The notes below the pieces were generated by a model that was not told where the DNA came from, did not search any database, and was given only the letters and a program-made list of their open reading frames with translations. Position numbers and translations under genes: made by a program. From positions 1-16,948 of the forward strand of contig CABUBS010000021.1 of assembly GCA_902489855.1 (NCBI GenBank): DNA of 16,948 nt, given 5' to 3'. Shown in pieces: positions 1 through 7,653 of the stretch (its first letter is position 1; every line of letters starts with the position of its first letter). Source of the DNA: an uncultured Collinsella sp. (GTDB lineage Bacteria > Actinomycetota > Coriobacteriia > Coriobacteriales > Coriobacteriaceae).

Positions 1-81
1 CCCCCGTCTTGCGCAGGACTGTCCGAGCAGGGAACCTTATATGCCTCCGCCCGGACAGACGTTTCAGTTATGAGTGACCCG
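1..81. other. Window-edge intergenic segment with an inverted repeat
   Basis: This short stretch lies downstream of the minus-strand LTA-synthase-like gene and holds no gene I can support. The inverted repeat ctgtccg (19-25) / cggacag (52-58) encloses 26 bases, and a second imperfect palindrome gtcttgcgcaggac sits at 6-19. Neither is followed by a T-run on either strand, so it is not a convincing intrinsic terminator. It could be a Rho-dependent 3' end or part of a dispersed repeat. Confidence 0.25.
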
Positions 82-2382
82 CTACTTGATCTTGGTCGTG
101 CCCGGTGCCAGGTTGGGGTCGGTTTCGTTGGCCTCGGTCTGGAAGTGCTCGGTGTAGACGTTCTTGCCGTCGCGGAACATCTCGTAGTACTGCATCTTGG
201 CGTAATCCTCGCGCGCCTTGGTGGCGGCTGCTGCGGCGGCGTCGTCACCGGTGACGTTGGAGGAGAGCGCCCAGCGCAGGCTGGCGTCCTCGTAGCCCAC
301 CGAGTTGATGGCGGGCAGCGACTCACGCAGCGTCATGTGCGCCTTCTGGTAGTCGGAGAGGGGTGCGCCGATCAGCTGCATAAGCTGCGTGGACAGGTAG
401 TTGGTGGACAGGTCGTCGACCTCGCTCGTCTGGTCGCAGCCGGCAACGTCGTAGTTGGCCCAGATGATGTAGTCGGTCTGCCACAGACGCTCCTGATGCG
501 TGGCGTCGTCCTCACCGGTAAACCACTTGTCGTTGAACTTGGACGGGAAGAACGGCTGGTGATCGCCCCAGAACACCACGACCACCTTGCGGTCGAGCTT
601 GCTCAAGGCGTTAAGGAAGTAGCGCAGCGCCTGGTCGGACTGCTCGATGCACGAGACGTACTCGTCGACATCGGAGAGCGTGCCGTCCTCGACGGTCTTG
701 GCGTCCAGATCGGTCGTGTCGATGTTCAGGTGCATCTGCTTGTCGACCGGCAGCAGGCCCGTGTCGTAGCCCGAGTGGTTCTGCATGGTCACGTCGAAGA
801 TAAACTGCGGATCGGCGTTCTGGTCGAGCAGCTCAAGAATCTTGTCATAGGTCGCCTGGTCGGTCACCATACCGCGCAGAGTGTCGGCTCCCTGGAAGTC
901 GTTGATGGACAGGAACCGGTCAAAGCCAAAGTCCTTGTACACGTTCTCGCGGTTCCAGTTGGTGGCGTGGTTGGGGTGCATGGCCGTGGTGGAATATCCG
1001 AGCGACTTGAACTGCTCTGCCAGGTTCCCGGTCGTTTCCATGTTGTAGATGGTGTAGGGGTACACGCCCGAGCCCAGGTTGGCCATAGAGTTGCCGGTCA
1101 TAAACTCAAACTCGGTATTGGCGGTACCGCCGCCGTAGGCGCTCACGTAGAGCTTGCCGCGGCTGAGGCAGTTGGACAGGTTCTTAAAGTACTGCGGGCC
1201 CTCGTAGCCGGCGCGCATGTTCTGGTAGATCGACAGATCCGAGAAGGTCTCGTTCATGATGGCGATGACCGTGGGCTTCTCGCTGTCGAACTGCTCCTTT
1301 GCGGCGGCGCGCTCATCGCTCTTAGCCGCGTCGGATTTGTCATAGGCCTTGGCGTACTTTTTGAGCGTGGCCTTGGCATCGTCGACGGAGTAGTCGGCGG
1401 GTTTGGGCGGCTTGATGGACTGCGCCGCACTAATAAAGGCAGGCAGGTAGCCCTCGCGCCAGTAGCTCTCGAGCGGGCGCCAGGTGTAGACGGTGATGCC
1501 GAGGGTGTTGTAGTAGTCGATGAGGGTGACGTGCGCGGTCACGCCGCCCAGGCACAGTACGGCGACGAGCAGGTTGGTGAGCAGGATGCGTTTGGCGTTG
1601 GCGGTGCCCTTCTGGCGATGCGGCGCGACCAGGCCGGCGTACTCGCACAGCAGCATGGCGATGGCGGTAAAGCCCATGGACAGCACGCAGAACAGCGAGA
1701 TCGAGAAGGTGTAGCCGTTGCCGGCGACCGCGGCGGCGGTGGAGATTGCCGAAAGGTCGCCCGGCTGGATGGGCATGGATTTAAACGTGATAACGAAGAA
1801 CTCGGCAATGCCCAGGACAAAGAGGGCAAAGGCCAGGACCGCGGGAGCTGCGCCGTGGCGCTGGAACAGGAAGAACAGGCCGACCATGAGCGTGGTGATG
1901 ATGGCCCACTCGAGCAGGATGCACAGGGGGTAGACCCAGGTAAAGTCGTGGTTGGACGAGACTTCCATTCCCAGCAGCGCAAAGACGCCGGCGAGCAGCA
2001 GGCACAGCACGGCGGCGACGAGCGGCTTGCCCACAAAGGCGCCGCGCAGACGGGCGAGCTTGCCGGTGGGGGCGGGGGCGTCGGGCCTGGCGAACGCAAA
2101 GACGCGCGGGGCGATGCGGTCGCGGGCGATGCTGGCCCAAGCGCAGCCGGTGAGGATGGCGTTGGTCAGGATGAGCATCACAAAGGCGAGCGGCTCGTTT
2201 TGGGCGACGAGGCCAATGGCGCCCCAAATAGTCAAAAAGACCTGGAACAGGCCGAAGACGACGCTCCACCCAAGAGCGCTTTTGGCAACGGTGCCCGACT
2301 GAGCGCGAATGGCCTTGGCCTCGCGCAAGACAAGGTAGACGGTCGCCGCAAGACCGACGAGCGAGATGGCGGCAGCGAACAT
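82..2382 (-). CDS. LTA synthase family protein (membrane sulfatase/phosphoglycerol transferase)
   Basis: Membrane-anchored member of the LtaS/alkaline-phosphatase fold family (766 aa). Family members move phosphoglycerol or related groups from lipid donors onto cell-surface polymers, with the catalytic domain outside the membrane. The N-terminal third holds about eight hydrophobic segments (roughly residues 1-19, 36-60, 65-84, 120-138, 145-172, 180-200, 224-252, 266-288), more than the five of staphylococcal LtaS. The sulfatase domain starts near residue 370. Recognisable sites are metal-ligand Glu378 (in NETFSD), the predicted nucleophile Thr420 (in GGGTANTEFEF), His536 (in MQNHSGY) and Asp607-His608 (in FWGDHQ). 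The ATG at 2382 is chosen because AGGAG lies 7 bases upstream; a GTG five codons earlier overlaps that site. Divergent from the nitroreductase gene. The exact substrate cannot be told from sequence; teichoic or glycolipid modification is an inference. Confidence 0.87.
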   Translation of the reverse strand: MFAAAISLVGLAATVYLVLREAKAIRAQSGTVAKSALGWSVVFGLFQVFLTIWGAIGLVAQNEPLAFVMLILTNAILTGCAWASIARDRIAPRVFAFARPDAPAPTGKLARLRGAFVGKPLVAAVLCLLLAGVFALLGMEVSSNHDFTWVYPLCILLEWAIITTLMVGLFFLFQRHGAAPAVLAFALFVLGIAEFFVITFKSMPIQPGDLSAISTAAAVAGNGYTFSISLFCVLSMGFTAIAMLLCEYAGLVAPHRQKGTANAKRILLTNLLVAVLCLGGVTAHVTLIDYYNTLGITVYTWRPLESYWREGYLPAFISAAQSIKPPKPADYSVDDAKATLKKYAKAYDKSDAAKSDERAAAKEQFDSEKPTVIAIMNETFSDLSIYQNMRAGYEGPQYFKNLSNCLSRGKLYVSAYGGGTANTEFEFMTGNSMANLGSGVYPYTIYNMETTGNLAEQFKSLGYSTTAMHPNHATNWNRENVYKDFGFDRFLSINDFQGADTLRGMVTDQATYDKILELLDQNADPQFIFDVTMQNHSGYDTGLLPVDKQMHLNIDTTDLDAKTVEDGTLSDVDEYVSCIEQSDQALRYFLNALSKLDRKVVVVFWGDHQPFFPSKFNDKWFTGEDDATHQERLWQTDYIIWANYDVAGCDQTSEVDDLSTNYLSTQLMQLIGAPLSDYQKAHMTLRESLPAINSVGYEDASLRWALSSNVTGDDAAAAAATKAREDYAKMQYYEMFRDGKNVYTEHFQTEANETDPNLAPGTTKIK

Positions 2383-2595
2383 GCTGAGACTCCTCACAAA
2401 CTAAAACCTACGAAAGCGGGGGTTTACCCGATTGTTACCAAAATATGCGCTGCAATTGGTGGCTGCGCACAACAACCAGCCATATTAACGCGCACGTGTG
2501 GCGGTGTGGCGCAATGTAGTGGCGACCTGCGCGATAATGGACGGGAATTACACGGAAACGTAAAGGCTTCTTAAAGAATTAGCGAGGATAGAGCT
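2383..2595. promoter_or_regulatory. Divergent intergenic region
   Basis: This 213-base gap must hold the start signals of both the LTA-synthase-like gene (leftward) and the nitroreductase (rightward). The rightward side has a -10-like gataat at 2532-2537 without a good -35. Three gtggcg hexamers cluster around 2500-2525, and a 6-bp inverted repeat tggctg/cagcca occurs near 2460-2482. I find no clear operator, riboswitch or small gene. Confidence 0.25.
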
Positions 2596-3471
2596 ATGGG
2601 CGAGCAGGTTTGTATGACGGGCGCCGAGTACTGCGGCGGAGCTGTGGGCGTGGACGCGGGCGGCTATCCGGTCGAGACTACGGGCAACGCGGCGCTGGAC
2701 ATCTTGGAACACCGCTCGTCCACGCGTGCTTTCGCGCGCGATGACAGCGACCGTCCCGTAGCGGTGACCGACGAGCAGCGGGCGGCGATCTTGCATGCGG
2801 CGAGCCGCGCACCGTCGGCGGGCGCCATGATGATGTATTCCATCGTGAGCATTCGCGAGCAGGCTACGCTGGACCGTCTGGCCGACCTGTGCGACCACCA
2901 GCCTATGATCGCCAAGGCGCCCTGGGCACTAATATTTGTGGTCGACTATGCCAAGTGGATCGATCTGTTTGAGCACGTGGGCTGCTTTGAGCCCGAGTTT
3001 GTCGAGCGCACGGGCAAGTCGCCCCGCCGCGCACCGGGTCTGGGCGACTTTGCCATCGCGGCGCAGGATGCCGTGATCGCTGCGCAAAACGCCGTGGTTG
3101 CCGCCGAGGCCCTGGGCCTGGGGAGCTGCTACATTGGCGACATCGTGGAGAACGCCGAGGAAGTTGCCGAGCTGCTCGATCTGCCGCCCTATACCATGCC
3201 GCTGTCGATGCTCATCATCGGTACGCCCCGTAAGGAGCGCCCGGCCATTGCACATCCCGTGGTGAACCTGGTGCACGAGGAGCGCTACTGCCGTGCGGAC
3301 GACGCGACTATGGATGCGCAGGTGGCCGAGATGGATGCGATGTTTCGCCCGCACGCCCGCGAGGTGGGCGAGCGCGTGGTGGATATCTACACCCGCAAAC
3401 ACACCAGTCCCTTTATGGCCGAGATGAGCCGCTCCATGGAGTGGTGGTTCAAAAACTGGCTCGGAAAATGA
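2596..3471 (+). CDS. Nitroreductase family protein (FMN-dependent oxidoreductase)
   Basis: Predicted cytoplasmic flavoprotein of 291 aa that uses NAD(P)H to reduce nitro compounds, quinones or flavins; the physiological substrate is unknown. The family signature is clear: RSSTRAF at residues 40-46 (FMN phosphate contacts), a following helix with RAPSAGAMMM (71-80), and the second FMN motif GLGSCYIGDI (about 174-183) after a long Ala-rich helix. The first ~30 residues precede the fold and look variable. The C-terminus carries an extra helical tail ending in SMEWWFKNWLGK. The start has gagga 8 bases upstream. It stands alone: divergent from the gene on the left and followed 1 base after its stop by a 15-bp hairpin. 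The family call is secure, the substrate is not. Confidence 0.88.
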   Translation: MGEQVCMTGAEYCGGAVGVDAGGYPVETTGNAALDILEHRSSTRAFARDDSDRPVAVTDEQRAAILHAASRAPSAGAMMMYSIVSIREQATLDRLADLCDHQPMIAKAPWALIFVVDYAKWIDLFEHVGCFEPEFVERTGKSPRRAPGLGDFAIAAQDAVIAAQNAVVAAEALGLGSCYIGDIVENAEEVAELLDLPPYTMPLSMLIIGTPRKERPAIAHPVVNLVHEERYCRADDATMDAQVAEMDAMFRPHAREVGERVVDIYTRKHTSPFMAEMSRSMEWWFKNWLGK

Positions 3472-3472
3472 C

Positions 3473-3507
3473 GAATGTGACAAGGGGATAGTCCCTTTGT
3501 CACATTC
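3473..3507 (+). terminator. Long palindrome / probable terminator after the nitroreductase
   Basis: A 15-bp stem (one G-T pair) with a 5-base loop starts one base after the stop codon: left arm gaatgtgacaagggg, loop atagt, right arm ccctttgtcacattc. There is no T-run after the right arm, so it may act as an RNA-stabilising or Rho-assisted end rather than a classical intrinsic terminator. It shares the ten bases gtccctttgt with the palindrome at 5958-5995, which suggests a dispersed repeat type. Confidence 0.6.
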
Positions 3508-3588
3508 CATATCGCCGCGGTAGCCTAAAGACTGTATAAATCTTTATCTAGCTGGGAAAACAGTGCATTAAAACATGGGCCGATTACC

Positions 3589-3594
3589 TATAAT
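3589..3594 (+). promoter_or_regulatory. Candidate -10 box for kup
   Basis: A perfect consensus TATAAT lies 35 bases before the kup start codon. The expected -35 position (around 3566-3571, cattaa) is weak, so an activator could be needed. A KdpE-type regulator encoded downstream in this window is a natural candidate, but that is inference. A second, weaker tataaa occurs at 3535-3540. Confidence 0.4.
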
Positions 3595-3629
3595 CCCTTC
3601 GAACATTAAAGTTGGGAGGAAACCGGCTT

Positions 3630-5657
3630 ATGGAACAAAAGGCCAAGGAGGCAGCCTCGCACGCTGCGATTCCTGTGAGCATCTCGGCGATGCTCGTCAC
3701 GCTGGGCGTGGTGTACGGCGATATCGGCACCAGCCCTATGTATGTAACCAAGGCGCTCGTTGCCGGCAACGGCGGCATCGGAAGCGTCACGGAGGAGTTC
3801 GTGCTCGGCGCGCTCTCCCTTGTCGTGTGGACGGTCACGCTGCTGACCACCATCAAGTATGTGCTCATCTCGCTGCGCGCCGATAACCATGGCGAGGGCG
3901 GCATCTTTGCCCTGTACAGCCTGGTCAAGCGTTGCGGCAAGTGGCTTATCATCCCCGCCATGCTGGGTGGCGCCGCGTTGCTCGCCGACGGCATCCTGAC
4001 GCCGGCCGTTACCGTTACCACGGCCATCGAGGGCCTGCGCACTATCCCGGCGGTCCATGCCGTGCTGGGCGATGATCAGGGCCGCGTCGTCGCCATTACG
4101 CTCGCCATCATCATCGTGCTCTTCTTGGTACAGCGCATCGGTACGGCCAAGATCGGTCACGCCTTTGGCCCCATCATGACGCTGTGGTTCCTATTCCTGG
4201 GCGGCACGGGTCTGTTCTTTGTCTTACAGCACCCCGCCGTGCTGCTGTGCCTCAACCCGCTCCGCGGCATCGCCTTTTTGTTGAGCCCCAACAACCACGC
4301 GGGCATCATGATTCTGGGCAGCTGCTTCCTCGCCACCACCGGTGCCGAGGCGCTCTACTCCGACATGGGCCACGTCGGCCGCGGCAACATCTACGCTACC
4401 TGGCCGTTCGTTAAGTGCTGCCTGCTGCTGTCCTATATGGGCCAGGGCGCTTGGCTTATGAACAACGCTGCCAACCCCGAGCTCATGGGCATTGCCGATC
4501 TCAACCCGTTCTACCAGATGCTCGCCCCGGGCCTGCGCCCGTTTGCCGTCGGCCTTTCCACCGTCGCGGCCATCATTGCCTCGCAGGCGCTCATCACCGG
4601 CGCATTCTCGCTGGTGTCCGAGGCCAGCCGTCTGGACCTCATGCCGCACATGCAGGTCTTCTACCCTGCCGAGACCAAGGGCCAGCTCTATATTCCCATG
4701 GTCAACAACGTCATGCTTGTCGGCTGCGTCATCGTGGTGCTGCTGTTCCAGAACTCGGCGCATATGGAAGCCGCCTACGGCCTTGCCATTACGCTGACTA
4801 TGATGTGCACCACGCTGCTGCTCTTCTTCTACCTGCACGAGGAGCGCAAGCTCAAGGTCGCGCCGTGGATCTTCGCGGCCTTCTTCCTTTTGCTCGAAGG
4901 CTTCTTCTTCGTGAGCTCGCTCACCAAGTTCTTCCACGGCGGCTATTTCACCATCCTCATGGCCGCGCTCATCATGGGTATCATGGTGTGCTGGTACAAC
5001 GGTACGGCTGTTGAGCAGCGCCAGTTTACGCTGCTGCCGCTGCGCAGCTACCTGCCGCAGCTCAAGCGCCTGCGCGATGACGATCGCTACGAGCGCCTGA
5101 GCGACAACATCGTGTACCTGACCAAGGACACCCATACCGACTACATCGACCGCGACATCGTCTACTCGATTCTGGACAAGCATCCCAAGCGCGCTCGCGC
5201 CTGGTGGTTCGTCAACGTCGAGACCATGGACGAACCGTATACGTTTGCCTACTCGGTTGAGACATTCGACACCGACTACGTCTTCCGCGTGCATCTGTAC
5301 CTGGGCTATAAGGTCAACCAGCGCGTCAATGCCTACCTGCGCCAGGTCGTTCAGGACCTTGCCGCCACCGGCGAGCTGCCCGCGCAAAAGCACGACTACT
5401 CGGTCTACAAGGATCCGGGCAACATCGGTACGTTCAAGTTCGTCATGATCCGCAAGCTGCTGGCGCCCGAGAGCGACGTGGAGCCCAGCGAGCGCACGGC
5501 CATCACGCTCAAGTACATCATCCGCCGCGCCGCCGGCACGCCCGCGCGCTGGTACGGCCTGGAGAACTCCAACGTGAGCTTTGAGTACGTGCCGCTGTTC
5601 ACCAAGTTCAAGGCCGTGAACAAGATGCAGCGCCTGGCCCCCAACGAGCGGCCGTAG
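3630..5657 (+). CDS. kup: Kup-type potassium uptake transporter
   Basis: Low-affinity K+/H+ symporter of the KUP/HAK/KT family in the cytoplasmic membrane, 675 aa against about 620 for E. coli Kup. The diagnostic N-terminal motif GVVYGDIGTSP (residues 26-36, first transmembrane helix) and DNHGEGGIFALYSL (85-98) are intact. Roughly twelve hydrophobic helices fill residues 17-460. A soluble C-terminal domain follows and ends with the family-typical VSFEYVPLFTKF. ATG 3630 is chosen because gggagga lies 9 bases upstream; a TTG at 3612 in frame precedes that site. It is followed by a 64-aa membrane protein and, 366 bases after its stop, by a KdpD/KdpE-like pair in the same direction. This supports a potassium or turgor role for the whole block. 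Confidence 0.95.
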   Translation: MEQKAKEAASHAAIPVSISAMLVTLGVVYGDIGTSPMYVTKALVAGNGGIGSVTEEFVLGALSLVVWTVTLLTTIKYVLISLRADNHGEGGIFALYSLVKRCGKWLIIPAMLGGAALLADGILTPAVTVTTAIEGLRTIPAVHAVLGDDQGRVVAITLAIIIVLFLVQRIGTAKIGHAFGPIMTLWFLFLGGTGLFFVLQHPAVLLCLNPLRGIAFLLSPNNHAGIMILGSCFLATTGAEALYSDMGHVGRGNIYATWPFVKCCLLLSYMGQGAWLMNNAANPELMGIADLNPFYQMLAPGLRPFAVGLSTVAAIIASQALITGAFSLVSEASRLDLMPHMQVFYPAETKGQLYIPMVNNVMLVGCVIVVLLFQNSAHMEAAYGLAITLTMMCTTLLLFFYLHEERKLKVAPWIFAAFFLLLEGFFFVSSLTKFFHGGYFTILMAALIMGIMVCWYNGTAVEQRQFTLLPLRSYLPQLKRLRDDDRYERLSDNIVYLTKDTHTDYIDRDIVYSILDKHPKRARAWWFVNVETMDEPYTFAYSVETFDTDYVFRVHLYLGYKVNQRVNAYLRQVVQDLAATGELPAQKHDYSVYKDPGNIGTFKFVMIRKLLAPESDVEPSERTAITLKYIIRRAAGTPARWYGLENSNVSFEYVPLFTKFKAVNKMQRLAPNERP

Positions 5658-5717
5658 ACGTCGGCGGCTACACGGAGTTGGTTTTTGATGGACAAGATTG
5701 AGGCCGGGGAGGTAAAC

Positions 5718-5912
5718 ATGGATACAAAGATGCTTGATGGCCGCGAGGTGGTTGCCGAGCTGGTACGTGAGGCGCGTGTCGACGCCGCCGAAGATCGGTT
5801 CTTTACGAATCGTGCCAACATGGACATGGCCGACCGCGTGATCTCGATCGTGGCGCTGGTATTTGGAGCGGTGTGCGTGTGTGCCCTGCTCGCGCACGTG
5901 CTGTTTGTCTAG
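5718..5912 (+). CDS. Small single-span membrane protein, function unknown
   Basis: Predicted 64-aa protein with a charged N-terminal half (residues 1-38, several Glu/Arg/Asp) and one hydrophobic helix at about residues 42-62 (ISIVALVFGAVCVCALLAHV), so probably a bitopic inner-membrane protein with its N-terminus in the cytoplasm. The ATG at 5718 has ggggagg 5 bases upstream. An in-frame ATG at 5688 (with ggag 10 bases upstream) would add ten residues and cannot be excluded. It begins 60 bases after kup in the same direction, so co-transcription is likely. By analogy with KdpF-like and other small transporter partners it might modulate Kup, but no homology to such proteins is visible to me. 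Confidence 0.6.
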   Translation: MDTKMLDGREVVAELVREARVDAAEDRFFTNRANMDMADRVISIVALVFGAVCVCALLAHVLFV

Positions 5913-5943
5913 CGACCGCAGGCTGCAAAGGCTTTACACTTGG

Positions 5944-5999
5944 AACCACCACAAGGGAAACCACCACAAAGGTGCCTGTCCCTTTGTGGTGGTTTTTGT
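5944..5999 (+). terminator. Tandem direct repeat plus palindrome with T-run
   Basis: A 15-bp perfect stem (aaaccaccacaaagg 5958-5972; cctttgtggtggttt 5981-5995) with an 8-base loop runs into tttttgttttt, as an intrinsic terminator would. Just upstream, 5944-5956 repeats the left arm in direct orientation (aaccaccacaagg), so the arm occurs twice in tandem. It lies between the small membrane gene and the histidine kinase, suggesting that the kup unit ends here and the kinase has its own promoter or depends on read-through. Confidence 0.65.
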
Positions 6000-6023
6000 T
6001 TTTGAGAGAGGGGCGGGGCACTG

Positions 6024-7649
6024 ATGGACGTCCGTACGGACGGCGATATTGCCGATAGCTTTTGGTGGCGGCGCACAACGCTGACGCGCCGCACTCCTCT
6101 GTATGACGCCTGCGTATCGGTGGGGCTGCTGGTCGCGGCGACGATTGTGGGCGCGCTGCTCGACCATCCGGGTCTCGCGCCGAGCATCATGATCGTCTAT
6201 GTGTTCGCCGTTCAGCTGTGCGCATTCTTTACCTGGAGTCGCCTGTATTGCTTGCTGAGCTCGGCTGCCGCCGTGGCGTTCTACAACTTCTTGTTTGTCG
6301 ACCCGCGCTACTCGCTGTCGCTTATCGACCGCGGCTATCCCGGCATGTTCTTCATCATGTTCGTGGTCTCGCTTGTGTCGAGCTCGATTGCGTTGGCCCT
6401 GCGCCGCGCCTTGGCACAGGCTGCCGCCAGCGACCGCCGCACGCATATGGTGCTCGAGACCAACCGCATGCTGCAGCGGTGCGCCGACGAGCAGCAGATC
6501 GTTCACGCCATGGCAACGCAGCTGGCGCGCCTTTCGGGCTGTCCGGTCGTGTGGTACAGCGCCGATGCCGAGGGCGATGACCTGCTGCCGCGTGCGACAT
6601 ACACGGCCGTGGGCGATGCCGCACCGGTGCACGAACTGGCGCCGCAGATGCCGCCGCGGCTCTCGGCGTCCGCCTATGTGGGAACGCCGCTCGACGCCAC
6701 GTTTGGCGGCTCGGCGTTTTATGGCATCTACCTGACGGTTCGCACAGGCGACGGCTTCGCGCGCTCGGGCGACCCCGCCTCGGTGGTGGGCGTGCTGGCT
6801 ATCGTTGCCGAGCCCGACGTGCTGACGCACGAGGAGCGAACACTTGCCGATGCCATCGTGAGCGAAGGCGAGCTGGCACTCGATCGCGCCCGCGCCATGG
6901 AGGCCCGCGAGGAGGCGGCGGTGCTTGCCAAAAATGAGCAGCTGCGCGCCAACCTGCTGCGCTCCATCTCGCACGATCTGCGTACGCCGCTCACCAGTAT
7001 TTCGGGCAATGCCGATGTCCTGCTCGACCAGGGCTCGACCGGCACCGCCGTGCTCGATGCCCAGACGCGCCGCGGCCTGCTCCTGTCCATTCGCTCGGAT
7101 GCGCAATGGCTCAACGCCACCGTCGAGAACCTGCTCGCCATCACCAAGCTCGAGGGTGGCGGTATGCGCCTGTCGACCACACTCGAGCTCATGGACGATA
7201 TCGTCGAGGAGGCGCTGCGCCACGTGAACCCTGCCGTGCGCGAGCACGACCTTAAGGTGGTGGCGTGCGATGAGCCGGCGCTCGTCAACGTCGATGCGCG
7301 CCTGATGGTGCAGCTGGTGGTCAATCTGGTGAACAACGCCATCACTTATACGCCCGCAGGCTCGCATATCGTGATTTCGATTGGCGTAGACGATGGATGC
7401 GTGGCGTGCTCGGTTGCCGATGACGGTCCGGGCATCGCACCCGAGGATCGCGAGCGCATCTTTGAGTCGTTCTACACCGCCAACCACGGTTTGGCCGACA
7501 GCCACCGAAGCGTGGGCCTGGGGCTTTCGCTCTGCCGCTCCATTGCGCTGGCACATGGCGGTAGCATAGAGGTTACCGCGGCGGATCCGCACGGCTCGGT
7601 CTTTACGATTGAGCTTCCCGCCGCCGATGTTTCGTTTGATAAGGAGTAG
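6024..7649 (+). CDS. KdpD-like sensor histidine kinase lacking the N-terminal KdpD/USP domains
   Basis: Membrane sensor kinase of 541 aa. Domain order: short N-tail; three to four transmembrane segments in a DUF4118/KdpD-type membrane domain (about residues 25-125, with FYNFLFVDPRYS at 86-97); a GAF-like domain (about 135-290); HisKA dimerisation helix with phospho-acceptor His317 (SISHDLRTPL); HATPase_c domain with N-box NLVNNA (434-439), DDGPGI and GLGLS boxes. E. coli KdpD is about 890 aa and begins with a cytoplasmic KdpD domain plus a universal-stress-protein domain; both are missing here, although the rest matches. The start has a gggg-rich ribosome site just upstream. It precedes the kdpE gene by 4 bases, so the two are translated together. 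K+ limitation or turgor sensing is the family role; its target here is inferred to be kup. Confidence 0.88.
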   Translation: MDVRTDGDIADSFWWRRTTLTRRTPLYDACVSVGLLVAATIVGALLDHPGLAPSIMIVYVFAVQLCAFFTWSRLYCLLSSAAAVAFYNFLFVDPRYSLSLIDRGYPGMFFIMFVVSLVSSSIALALRRALAQAAASDRRTHMVLETNRMLQRCADEQQIVHAMATQLARLSGCPVVWYSADAEGDDLLPRATYTAVGDAAPVHELAPQMPPRLSASAYVGTPLDATFGGSAFYGIYLTVRTGDGFARSGDPASVVGVLAIVAEPDVLTHEERTLADAIVSEGELALDRARAMEAREEAAVLAKNEQLRANLLRSISHDLRTPLTSISGNADVLLDQGSTGTAVLDAQTRRGLLLSIRSDAQWLNATVENLLAITKLEGGGMRLSTTLELMDDIVEEALRHVNPAVREHDLKVVACDEPALVNVDARLMVQLVVNLVNNAITYTPAGSHIVISIGVDDGCVACSVADDGPGIAPEDRERIFESFYTANHGLADSHRSVGLGLSLCRSIALAHGGSIEVTAADPHGSVFTIELPAADVSFDKE

Positions 7650-7653
7650 CGCC

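Noticed and set aside
70..2574. Very long open frame on the plus strand opposite the LTA-synthase-like gene
   Set aside because: Low-complexity Val/Gly/Leu-rich translation without family features; it is the antisense shadow of a gene with complete catalytic motifs.
3511..3629. Possible c-di-AMP (ydaO-type) riboswitch before kup
   Set aside because: The segment is short, the likely -10 box lies only 35 bases before the start codon, and I see none of the conserved helices of that riboswitch.
4224..5897. Long minus-strand frame across kup
   Set aside because: His/Gln/Arg/Val-rich composition typical of the reverse strand of GC-rich coding DNA; kup has all family motifs.
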